Of a stretch of DNA of 40,587 nt, positions 33,317 through 40,587 are shown in pieces. Position numbers and translations under genes: made by a program. The notes under the pieces are model-generated. The model was not told the DNA's origin and made no database searches. It saw only the letters and a list, made by a program, of their open reading frames with translations. Origin of the DNA: Sphingomonas mali NBRC 15500 (GTDB taxonomy: Bacteria > Pseudomonadota > Alphaproteobacteria > Sphingomonadales > Sphingomonadaceae); contig NZ_BCYX01000036.1 of assembly GCF_001598415.1 (NCBI RefSeq), forward strand, positions 1-40,587, in the 5' to 3' direction. Positions within the stretch are counted from its first letter, which is position 1. Each line of letters opens with the position of its first letter.

Positions 33317-34333
33317 ATGCCTCGGCAATTGTCAAACTCCCTGCTTCTCGCAGCAACGTTGCTCGCGGCGTCCGCCGCCCCAGCCGCTGACCGCGGCGGC
33401 AACTATGCAGTCACTGGCCGGATCGCTGCGCCCGGCGATGGCGGCTGGGATTATGCCGCGATCGATTCGGCGACAAAGCAGGTCTATGTCACGCACGGCG
33501 ACATCGTCGTGGCGGCCGATGTCGTGCGGAACACCGCCAAGGCGCCGTTCTCCGGTATCGCCAAAGGACACGCCGCGGTGCCGATCCCGAACCGACACCT
33601 GCTCGCGGTCACGAGCGCACGGGACAATACCGTCCGCTTGTTCGACACCGAAACGGGAAAGGAATTGGCCAGGGTGCCGGTGGGCAATGATCCCGACGCG
33701 GCTTATTATGACGCCTCCCTCCAGCGCCTGGTCGTCGTCAATGCGAAAGGGGGCACGATCTCGCTGGTCGATCCGGTCGCCCGCAAGGTGACGGGAACGA
33801 TCACCCTGAAGCCGGGTCTTGAGGCGGCAACGCATGACGGCAACACGCTGATCGTCAACAATGAAGATTTGAGCGAGGTCGAGACGGCCGACCTCCGCAC
33901 CGGCAAGGCCGGCCCGGCGCTGGTGCTGACCGGCTGCGAGGGGCCGACCGGCCTCGCATTCGACCCGGCGACGGGACAGGCGATCAGTGCTTGCGCCAAT
34001 CACAAGGCCGCGATCATCGATGTCCGCCATCATCGCCTGGTCGGCTTGCTCGACATTGGCGCCGGCCCCGACACGGTGGTCGTCGACACCCGGCGTCGCG
34101 TCGCGTTCATTCCGTGCGGCGGCGACGGTACATTGGTGCAAATCGCGCTGGATGGCGGCGCGCGCGTCATCCGCTCGATTCCCACCGAGCCGGGTGCGCG
34201 AACCGCGGCGCTCGATTCCGATACCGGCGCCATCTACCTTCCGACCGCGGATCTCGCGCCGCCGGCGACGCCGGGCGGCAAGCCACAGCCGAAGCCGGGT
34301 ACATTCCACATTCTGGTCGTCACATCGCGTTGA
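33317..34333 (+). CDS. secreted YncE-like beta-propeller protein (P4)
   Basis: Periplasmic propeller protein of 338 residues with a clear signal peptide (SNSLLLAATLLAASAAPAA) and start ATG 33317 behind GAGGAA. It begins with GDGGWDYAAIDSATKQVYVTHGD, the same first blade as P1 and P3. It has the C-x18-C pair (TGCEGP ... SACAN), a late G-x-GPDTVVVD blade and a PGTFHILV ending. The cysteines are probably a disulphide in the periplasm. It is the first gene of module C on the plus strand, followed after 149 bases by a TonB receptor, so a shared promoter is likely. Its paralogue P3 shows what an intact signal peptide of this group looks like. Confidence 0.9.
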   Translation: MPRQLSNSLLLAATLLAASAAPAADRGGNYAVTGRIAAPGDGGWDYAAIDSATKQVYVTHGDIVVAADVVRNTAKAPFSGIAKGHAAVPIPNRHLLAVTSARDNTVRLFDTETGKELARVPVGNDPDAAYYDASLQRLVVVNAKGGTISLVDPVARKVTGTITLKPGLEAATHDGNTLIVNNEDLSEVETADLRTGKAGPALVLTGCEGPTGLAFDPATGQAISACANHKAAIIDVRHHRLVGLLDIGAGPDTVVVDTRRRVAFIPCGGDGTLVQIALDGGARVIRSIPTEPGARTAALDSDTGAIYLPTADLAPPATPGGKPQPKPGTFHILVVTSR

Positions 34334-34482
34334 GCGGCGAGTCCGGAAGCGACACAGACATTAAAAGACGCCAACCCAGATCGTGAGTCCCCCAAGCGTC
34401 ACAATCCCGGCTCACCGGCCGCACAGCGACAGGCGAGCGCTCGCGCGGACCGTCGGTCTTTCGGTTGAAGGGGCTCACGATC

Positions 34483-37104
34483 ATGAGGAAATTGGCGATC
34501 CTGCTGGCGACCAGCGCGGTGCTCGCGTGCGGTTCCGCGCCGGCCTATGCGGCAGAGGCGGAAAAAGACGGAAAGAGCGACGCCGATCAGAATGCGCCTG
34601 CCCCGAACGATATCGTCATCACCGCGCCGCGCGATCAGGAGAAGGCGCGCGAGGTCAAGAAGAACGCTCTCAACATCGTCGAAGTCCAATCGGCGGAGAG
34701 CATCGCCAAATATCCTGATTTCAACGCCGCCGAGGCGCTCAGCCGTGTGCCCGGCATTTCACTATCGAGCGACACCGGCGAGGGACGTTTCGTCAACATC
34801 CGCGGCATTGACGGCAATCTCAACGGTGCCACCTATGGCGGTGTGGTGCTGCTCAACACCAATCCTGGAGGCACCGTCTTCGGCAGCGGCCGCGCGGTCG
34901 AGTTCGACACCATTCCGACCGGCGCGATCGACGGCTTCATCGTCACCAAGACCGGCATGCCCAACCACGATGCCGAAGGGTTGGGCGGCTCTATCGAACT
35001 GACGCCGCGCTCGGCGGCCAACGTGACGCACCCCTTCGCCGACGGCGCGATCGGCTATGGCTATGAGCCCGAGCACCGCCATGGCGGGCCGCTCAATCTC
35101 GACCTCGCGGTCGGCGGACGCTTCGGCGGGGCGAACAAGCCCTTCTCGATCGTGCTGACCGGCTCGTGGCGCGAGGATCGCCGCGGCTTCGACGATATCG
35201 AGGAGGATTATGTCGACGAACCCGGCCTGACCTCGGCGGCGGGGCCGGCGTTTTCGGCAGGTCAAGTGAACAAGGCCGTCGCCGATTACCAGTTGCGGCG
35301 CTACGACTATCACCGTCGCCGTTTCGGCTATGGAGGCGAGTTCGCTTACACGCCCAACGAGAATCACCAATATTATCTGCGCGCATCGGTTGCCGGCTAT
35401 GTCGAATCCGTGCTCAAGAACCGTCTTACCTACGACAAGCTCGGCGAATTCGACGACAACACCAAGCAGGCGGACACACTCAGCATCGATCCGACCAATC
35501 CAGCCGGCTATGCGACCACGACGGCGATAACGATCAAGGGTACTGACGAGGAGGAGACGCACCGCAACCAGGTCTATGTGATCGGCGGCAAGGACCGGTT
35601 CGGCGCGTTCACGCTCGACTATCACGCGGCTTATTCGAAGGCGACATTCAGTGTCGGCCGCAATTACGGCACGACCTTCAACGGGCCGAAGAACGTTCCG
35701 TTCAGCTACGATAATAGCAACCCGGACTTTCCGGCGCTGGCGATCGTCGGCGGCGCGACCGATCCCAACAACGCGTCGCTCTACAAGCTGGCCAAGCTGA
35801 GCAACACAAAGGAAAAGGCCGACGACCACGAATGGTCCTACGCCGCCAACGGCGCGCTCGACACGCATTGGATCGGATCCAACGACCGGTTACAATTCGG
35901 CGGCCAGGTGCGGCTGCGAACCAAGACTGATACCCCGTTCAACCAAAGCTTCACGCTGGCGCCGACCACGGCCGGCGCGCTGCTCGGGTCGGCGATCACC
36001 GACTTCTACGGCGATCGCTATAGCAATGGGCCGCAGATCGACGAAAAGGGGATCGAGGCGCTGGCGGCGAATTCGTCGCCGTCCGCCTTCACCCCCGACC
36101 TCGGTGGCTATTTCCGGGCCAGGGAGGACATTTATGCGGGCTATGCGATGTACACGCTCGACGCCGGCAAGCTCGGCGGGGTCGTCGGCGTGCGCGTCGA
36201 ACATACCAAGGCGACGTACCAGAGCTATAGCTTCGACGCCGACGGCAACCTGCTCAGCCCAGATCCCGTCACGCGCAGGCGCGATTACACCAACGTCTTC
36301 CCGACGGTGCAGCTGCGCTATTCGCTCGACCCGACCCTGGTGATCCGCGCCACCTATTCGACTGGCATTGGCCGGCCCGGCTTCTCTCAGGTCGCCGCGC
36401 CGATCACGATCGACCATGACAACGAGATCATCACGCGCGGCAACCCGGACCTGAAGCCGACCACCGGCAACAATTTCGATCTCTCGATCGAGAAATACCT
36501 GCCGCATTCGGGCATTCTGTCGCTCGGCGCGTTCGACAAGGAATTGCGCAATTACGTCGCGAAGCGCACAGCGTTCGGCACCGATCCGGTCAACTTTCCC
36601 GGCGTGACCAAGGTCGAGTTCGACACGTTCGAGAACATTCCGACCGCGTATGCTCGCGGCGTCGAAGCCGCCTATGACCAGCGCTTCGCCTTTCTGCCGG
36701 CGCCGTTCGACGGGATCGGGGTCGGCGCCAACGTCACTTATGTCGACAGCCAGGTCGAACTCCGCAGCGGCGAAAAAAGGCAGTTGCCGGCGACCTCGAA
36801 ATGGACCTGGAACGCCGCGGTCTATTACGAGGCGCATGGCGTCCAGCTCCGGCTGTCGGCGCAATATGTCGGCACGAACCTGTTCGGTATCGGCGATACA
36901 CCCGCGCTCGACGTCTTCCAGAGCCCGCGCACCACGCTCGACTTCACCTCGTCGATCGGCCTGACCCGCAACGTGCGGGTCTATTTCAACGCGAAGAACC
37001 TCACCAACGAGGCGCTGCGCATCTACGAAGGCAGTCCCGATCGTCCGATCCAGCGTGAATTCTACGACGGCACCTTCGAGGGCGGCATCAAGTTCAAATT
37101 CTGA
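34483..37104 (+). CDS. TonB-dependent receptor, TIGR01782-like (Caulobacter/Xanthomonas type)
   Basis: Outer-membrane receptor, 873 residues from ATG 34483 (GAAGGGG in front). It has a signal peptide ending AYAAEA, TonB box DIVITAP (43-49), a plug with the hallmark SIAKYPDFNAAEALSRVPGI and EGRFVNIRGIDGN, and a barrel ending GGIKFKF with terminal Phe. The plug signature is that of the TIGR01782 group, which is abundant in Caulobacter, Xanthomonas and Sphingomonas and often imports carbohydrates or other organic compounds. Between the propeller and the phosphatase, it may bring in a phosphorylated or phosphate-releasing substrate. There is no STN domain. It occupies the position of the broken receptor in module B. 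Confidence 0.93.
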   Translation: MRKLAILLATSAVLACGSAPAYAAEAEKDGKSDADQNAPAPNDIVITAPRDQEKAREVKKNALNIVEVQSAESIAKYPDFNAAEALSRVPGISLSSDTGEGRFVNIRGIDGNLNGATYGGVVLLNTNPGGTVFGSGRAVEFDTIPTGAIDGFIVTKTGMPNHDAEGLGGSIELTPRSAANVTHPFADGAIGYGYEPEHRHGGPLNLDLAVGGRFGGANKPFSIVLTGSWREDRRGFDDIEEDYVDEPGLTSAAGPAFSAGQVNKAVADYQLRRYDYHRRRFGYGGEFAYTPNENHQYYLRASVAGYVESVLKNRLTYDKLGEFDDNTKQADTLSIDPTNPAGYATTTAITIKGTDEEETHRNQVYVIGGKDRFGAFTLDYHAAYSKATFSVGRNYGTTFNGPKNVPFSYDNSNPDFPALAIVGGATDPNNASLYKLAKLSNTKEKADDHEWSYAANGALDTHWIGSNDRLQFGGQVRLRTKTDTPFNQSFTLAPTTAGALLGSAITDFYGDRYSNGPQIDEKGIEALAANSSPSAFTPDLGGYFRAREDIYAGYAMYTLDAGKLGGVVGVRVEHTKATYQSYSFDADGNLLSPDPVTRRRDYTNVFPTVQLRYSLDPTLVIRATYSTGIGRPGFSQVAAPITIDHDNEIITRGNPDLKPTTGNNFDLSIEKYLPHSGILSLGAFDKELRNYVAKRTAFGTDPVNFPGVTKVEFDTFENIPTAYARGVEAAYDQRFAFLPAPFDGIGVGANVTYVDSQVELRSGEKRQLPATSKWTWNAAVYYEAHGVQLRLSAQYVGTNLFGIGDTPALDVFQSPRTTLDFTSSIGLTRNVRVYFNAKNLTNEALRIYEGSPDRPIQREFYDGTFEGGIKFKF

Positions 37105-37114
37105 GGGCTGATCC

Positions 37115-38101
37115 ATGATTATGCAGACCAATCGCCGCGCCCTTTTGGGCGGTATCGCCGCAGCCGCCGCTGCGGCGCCGTTCGGCAGTCTCAAAGCGCA
37201 ACCCACCAGCGCCATCAGCTTCCTCGCCATCGGCGACTGGGGTCGCCGCGGCGAGCCACATCAGCGCGGCGTGGCGGACGAGATGGGCCGGCTTGCCACG
37301 CAGATCGACAGCCGTTTCACGCTCGCGCTTGGCGACAATTTCTACAATGCGGGGGTCCAGTCGGTCGACGATCCGCTTTGGAAGCAATCGTTCGAGGACG
37401 TCTACACAGCGCCCTCACTCCAGCGCCGCTGGTACGCCCTTCTCGGTAATCATGATTATAAGGGCAATCCGCAGGCGCAGATCGATTATTCGCGCAAGAG
37501 TTCGCGCTGGACCATGCCAGGCCGATATTATGTCATTTCAGGGGCGAGCATCGGCGTGCCCAATGCCGATATCTTCATGATCGACACCTCGCCGCTGGTC
37601 TCGGGATACCGCAAGGAGCCTGCGGCGACAGCTGAGCATCGGGTGCACGACCAGAATGCGGATGCGCAATATAGCTGGCTGGACAAGGCATTGGGCCAGT
37701 CGAAAGCGGATTGGAAACTGGTCTTTGGCCATCATCCGATCTTCTCCGGGGGCCAGCACGGCAACGGTCCGGACTTGATCCTCAATCTTCTTCCGATCCT
37801 GCAACGGCACGGCGTGCAGGCCTATGTCTGTGGTCACGATCACGACATGCAACATATCTATAAATCCGGGATGCACTTCATCGCGACCGGCTGCGGCTCG
37901 ACCGTTCGGCCCGTCAACCAAGTCGAGGGTACCCGCTTCGTCATGTCGCAATCGGGTCTGTCGCTTTGGCGCCTGGGCCCGGAACAACTCGACTTCGCAT
38001 TCTACGACTGGGGTGCCTCCAAGGTGTATGAGGCATCGATCCTTCGCAATGGCGGGGAAATACAGGACCTTAAACCCAAGCCAAAGCAGACCGATGACTG
38101 A
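37115..38101 (+). CDS. secreted purple-acid-phosphatase-like metallophosphoesterase
   Basis: Exported phosphatase of 328 residues with a twin-arginine-type leader (NRRALLGGIAAAAAAAP). The calcineurin-like metal pattern is complete: D41 in IGDWG, LGDNFY with D74, GNHD at 111-114, GHHP with H206, and CGHDH with H241 and H243. The whole length, including FEDVYTAPSL, SLQRRWYALLGNHDYKGNPQAQIDYS and the late AYVCGHDHDMQH, resembles small mammalian-type purple acid phosphatases (TRAP/ACP5) rather than the large plant type. The reaction would be hydrolysis of phosphomonoesters at acid pH with a Fe/metal pair. It follows the TonB receptor by 10 bases, so the two are coexpressed. Substrate not identified. 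Confidence 0.9.
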   Translation: MIMQTNRRALLGGIAAAAAAAPFGSLKAQPTSAISFLAIGDWGRRGEPHQRGVADEMGRLATQIDSRFTLALGDNFYNAGVQSVDDPLWKQSFEDVYTAPSLQRRWYALLGNHDYKGNPQAQIDYSRKSSRWTMPGRYYVISGASIGVPNADIFMIDTSPLVSGYRKEPAATAEHRVHDQNADAQYSWLDKALGQSKADWKLVFGHHPIFSGGQHGNGPDLILNLLPILQRHGVQAYVCGHDHDMQHIYKSGMHFIATGCGSTVRPVNQVEGTRFVMSQSGLSLWRLGPEQLDFAFYDWGASKVYEASILRNGGEIQDLKPKPKQTDD

Positions 38102-38301
38102 TGACAGGAACGCCCCTAATCTCGGTCGTAGAAACTTCAAATCGCACGGGCTGAAAACCGCCATTCGTTTATGTTAGGCCGCCGACCGAATTCGCGCCAA
38201 GTTGGCAGGTCAACTGCGCCTCATAGGTAGCCGGAAAGAAAGAGACCGCGCGCCTATCCGCGAGCGTAGCCGCGGCAGGTCCCGCCAACGACTACCCGCG
38301 T

Positions 38302-38311
38302 GTCAATTGAC
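38302..38311. repeat. perfect palindrome GTCAATTGAC
   Basis: A 10-base palindrome in the 231-base gap between the convergent phosphatase and cyclase genes, flanked by CGCGT and GCG, so a short CGCGT/ACGCG stem is also possible. It may be a weak terminator or a protein site; nothing else is visible in this gap. Confidence 0.25.
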
Positions 38312-38332
38312 GCGAGTTACACGGTCAGGTTG

Positions 38333-40141
38333 TTAAGCCGCACTTCGGCTACCGCGCACGGTCGCAACTTCAACCCTGTCCCGCCCGCGTGCCTTGGCCC
38401 GTAGCAAGGCAGCATCGGCGGCCTGCACTAGCCGATCGATGGGGCAGTGAACCGGCGCGGTCGCTATGCCCGCAGATGCGCTTACCGGTCCAAGCGTGAC
38501 GCCCTCATGGATCAGGCAAAGGCCGGCGATGCGTTCGCGAATTTCCTCGGCGCGCGCCGCTGCCTGCTCGGCGTCGAGCCCAGGGAGCAAGAGCAGGAAT
38601 TCCTCGCCGCCATAGCGAAAAGCCAACTCCTTCTCACGCACCGCGCCACGAAGCACAGCGCCGACTTCGCGCAGCACCGCATCGCCGGCATCATGGCCGA
38701 AGCTGTCGTTGAACCGCTTGAAGTGATCGACATCGACCATCAGGCAGCTGACCGGTTGCTTTGCATGCGCACCATCGGCCAGCACATCTTCGAGTGTCGC
38801 GTCGAGCTGGCGGCGATTGGCAAGACCGGTAAGCGCGTCGCCCATGGCCATCGCCCGCAACTGCTCACGCAAGCGGAGATTGGCGAGTGCCAGACCGATA
38901 TTCTCGGCGAGCATGGTCAGGTATGTTTCCGGCGTCGACGGTACATCGGACGTCTCGGGTTTCCGCTCGAAATAGAGAAGGCCAAACGTCTCGCCGTGAG
39001 CGCTCAGCGGCAGGCACAATGTATCGAATGCCAGCTCGTCCTGGATGTCGAGATGATCGCACGGGACGTCGATCGCCGCGCCGGCGGGACGATGCGGCAA
39101 GCCGCGCCGTAACGCCCAGCACGCGGCGGGCGCGAATTCCCGCTGCGAATAGCGTGGAGCGAGCCAGCTACAGGCTTCGACGACCGCGTTGCGTTTTGCA
39201 TCGACGAGGTAAAGCCGGCCGGCGAGATCGGGGACGACTTCCGGAATGAAGCGCCGTGCGATCTCCTCCAGGTCGCGAAGTGTATCGCAGCCCTGCATGC
39301 GCTGGGTCATACGCGAAAGAAGATCGCGCAGCGCGCGATCCGCATCCCGTTCATCCTGCAGACGCTGGCGTTCGAGGCCGTTCTCCCGGAATATCTGAAT
39401 GGCCTGTGCCATGTCGCCGATCTCGTCGATCTGGCTCAAATTCAGCGGCTCGACGGCAAAATCCTGCGCCGCAAGCCGATTCACCACGTCGCTGAGGCGG
39501 ATGACCGGCTTCAGCACGCGCTGCCGGAATACGAAATAGAGGACGAACAAGAAGAGCAGAGCGGTGACGGCAAGGGCCGCCTCGGATACGTTCTTCCAAG
39601 CACGTGCGGCCTGGGTAGCCGCGGCAACCTGCGCCTCGGTACGCTGGTCCAGCCGGTACTGAAAACGCTCGATCATGGAACGAGTGCGGTCGAGCTCGCG
39701 CTCATATTCTGCGCCGAACACGAGGGCACGCGCCTTCTTCTCATCGCCGCCATCGAACGCGGTGATCGCTGCGCGCTGTTCGTCGCGTAGCGTGTCTGCC
39801 CAGCGGATCGCTTCCTTCAGCGTATCCAACTCGTCGGTATTGGCGCCAGCATCGCCGACGTGAGCGATGCGGTTCTCGACCGAACCGAGGGCCGCGGCTT
39901 CGCGTTTGTAGAGAAGGCGGTAGGTCGGGTCGGCGGTGTCGAGATACTGACGCGCTCGATCCGTCAGCGCGAAAACCTCGTCGCCAAGCTTTTCCGTCGC
40001 CTGGTCGAGCCGATAGCGCTGCTCCACAGCCGAGCGCTCGCGATCCTGCGCATTTGAGGCGAGAATCATCGTCGCGCCGGAAAGGAGGGTCAGGGCGACT
40101 GTCGCGCCATAGGCCCAGTTGGTGATAGTCGCGAGCCGCAT
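38333..40141 (-). CDS. membrane diguanylate cyclase (MCP-like sensor, HAMP, GAF, GGDEF)
   Basis: A 602-residue inner-membrane enzyme that makes cyclic di-GMP. The order is: membrane helix 8-29, a periplasmic four-helix-bundle-like region (30-185), a second helix (187-206), HAMP (208-262), GAF-like domain (about 275-425) and a GGDEF domain with the active site GGEEF at 511-515 and the metal/nucleotide part DVDHFKRFNDSFGHDAGD (470-487). The usual inhibitory I-site RxxD is REKE (502-505), so product feedback through that site is probably lost. The start ATG 40141 has AGAGAG in front. It points toward the phosphatase gene, with a 230-base gap between them. Control of surface attachment or motility is the general role of such enzymes; the signal is unknown. 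Confidence 0.9.
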   Translation of the reverse strand: MRLATITNWAYGATVALTLLSGATMILASNAQDRERSAVEQRYRLDQATEKLGDEVFALTDRARQYLDTADPTYRLLYKREAAALGSVENRIAHVGDAGANTDELDTLKEAIRWADTLRDEQRAAITAFDGGDEKKARALVFGAEYERELDRTRSMIERFQYRLDQRTEAQVAAATQAARAWKNVSEAALAVTALLFLFVLYFVFRQRVLKPVIRLSDVVNRLAAQDFAVEPLNLSQIDEIGDMAQAIQIFRENGLERQRLQDERDADRALRDLLSRMTQRMQGCDTLRDLEEIARRFIPEVVPDLAGRLYLVDAKRNAVVEACSWLAPRYSQREFAPAACWALRRGLPHRPAGAAIDVPCDHLDIQDELAFDTLCLPLSAHGETFGLLYFERKPETSDVPSTPETYLTMLAENIGLALANLRLREQLRAMAMGDALTGLANRRQLDATLEDVLADGAHAKQPVSCLMVDVDHFKRFNDSFGHDAGDAVLREVGAVLRGAVREKELAFRYGGEEFLLLLPGLDAEQAAARAEEIRERIAGLCLIHEGVTLGPVSASAGIATAPVHCPIDRLVQAADAALLRAKARGRDRVEVATVRGSRSAA

Positions 40142-40587
40142 CTCTCTAATTTATCGAGCGAACACCACCCAAAGGTTAAGGCCGCCCTCAGTGGACCTGC
40201 AGAAAACAGGTAAGCGGCAACTGTCGACGAACATTGATCACACAGGCCTGATCGAGTTTGAATCTAGGTTTCTCGCATTCGCGCTCTACGTCGGTTGAAC
40301 CAATGAGATTAACGAACGGCAGCCCTTGCGGAGGTCCTTTGTAAGCCGAACGGGCGGAATTTGGCGCATAAAGCAAAACAATCCGATGGGTGAAGACGAT
40401 CGCCTAACGGGATTCTTCGGGCCGCGGCAAATATGCACGATGCGGCATCCAAGTCCGCTATATTGGCTCCCGATTTGAAAGGCGGACTGGCCGCTAGCGG
40501 CCCAGTTGCTGCCATCGGAACGCTTGGCCAAGCTACGTCCGCTTTGGCCGGCCGCAGTCCTAGAAGCGGTCAGTCCGGAATCGGCCC
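40142..40587. other. 446-base end region without a convincing gene
   Basis: The region should hold the promoter of the cyclase gene. Its short reading frames (up to about 80 codons) have no domain, no ribosome binding site and mixed codon use. I note a 14-base perfect palindrome GGCCGCTAGCGGCC at 40489-40502. No RNA gene is recognised. Confidence 0.5.

Noticed and set aside
34762..35868. 368-codon open frame opposite the TonB receptor
   Set aside because: Antisense shadow, Arg/Val/Glu-rich, no recognisable family.
40286..40531. Short minus-strand frames at the right end
   Set aside because: No domain or start signal; composition differs from the coding genes of the window.
1..40587. CRISPR arrays, tRNA or rRNA genes, insertion sequences, prophage genes
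   Set aside because: No regular repeat-spacer pattern, no cloverleaf or conserved rRNA stretch, and no transposase or integrase motif was seen in any frame that looked coding.

Overview
The window looks like a chromosomal piece of a GC-rich alphaproteobacterium, most likely a sphingomonad (Sphingomonas or a close relative). This is inferred from the base composition, the many TonB-dependent receptors (three complete and one broken, one of the Caulobacter/Xanthomonas TIGR01782 type), a FecI/FecR pair and the general gene style. I see no tRNA, rRNA, CRISPR array or insertion sequence.

Region A (252-16986, all on the minus strand) starts, in transcription order, with a response regulator/histidine kinase pair (14931-16986). 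A long run of tightly spaced genes follows: a secreted two-repeat protein (13852-14730), a lipoprotein beta-propeller (12757-13830), a large TonB-dependent receptor (9575-12673), a second secreted propeller (8506-9543), a 2-hydroxycarboxylate (citrate/malate-type) transporter (7153-8502) and two more members of the secreted repeat family (6428-7153, 5883-6401). A 119-base promoter gap then leads into a TolC / membrane-fusion / RND efflux operon (252-5763) coupled by ATGA overlaps.

Region B (17362-21279) is a second module: PepSY protein, response regulator and histidine kinase on the minus strand, and divergently a propeller gene with a probable one-base deletion in its signal peptide, followed by a decayed TonB-receptor fragment. 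Region C (31039-38101) has the same plan: response regulator and kinase on the minus strand, and divergently a propeller, an intact TonB receptor and a secreted purple-acid-phosphatase-like enzyme. Kinases and regulators of B and C are clear paralogues. A 12-base word close to TTTTCCCAATGT recurs in the gaps that drive the efflux operon, module B and module C, with a weaker copy upstream of the first regulator. It is the best candidate for a shared operator. I propose that A, B and C form one envelope regulon in which two-component systems control TonB receptors, periplasmic propellers and efflux. The substrate is not visible; the citrate-type transporter and the phosphatase suggest hydroxycarboxylate or metal-chelate and phosphoester scavenging.

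Between B and C lies a different block: a FecI-FecR-TonB receptor cassette (21288-25153) directly downstream of a GT2 glycosyltransferase and a ChbG/HpnK-type deacetylase (25171-26821), and divergently a GT-C membrane glycosyltransferase, a DUF2141 protein, a RodZ-like helix-turn-helix protein, a tiny zinc-knuckle protein and a NodB-type polysaccharide deacetylase (27128-30898). This block probably modifies an envelope glycan or glycolipid. The window ends with a membrane diguanylate cyclase (38333-40141) and about 450 bases with no convincing gene.
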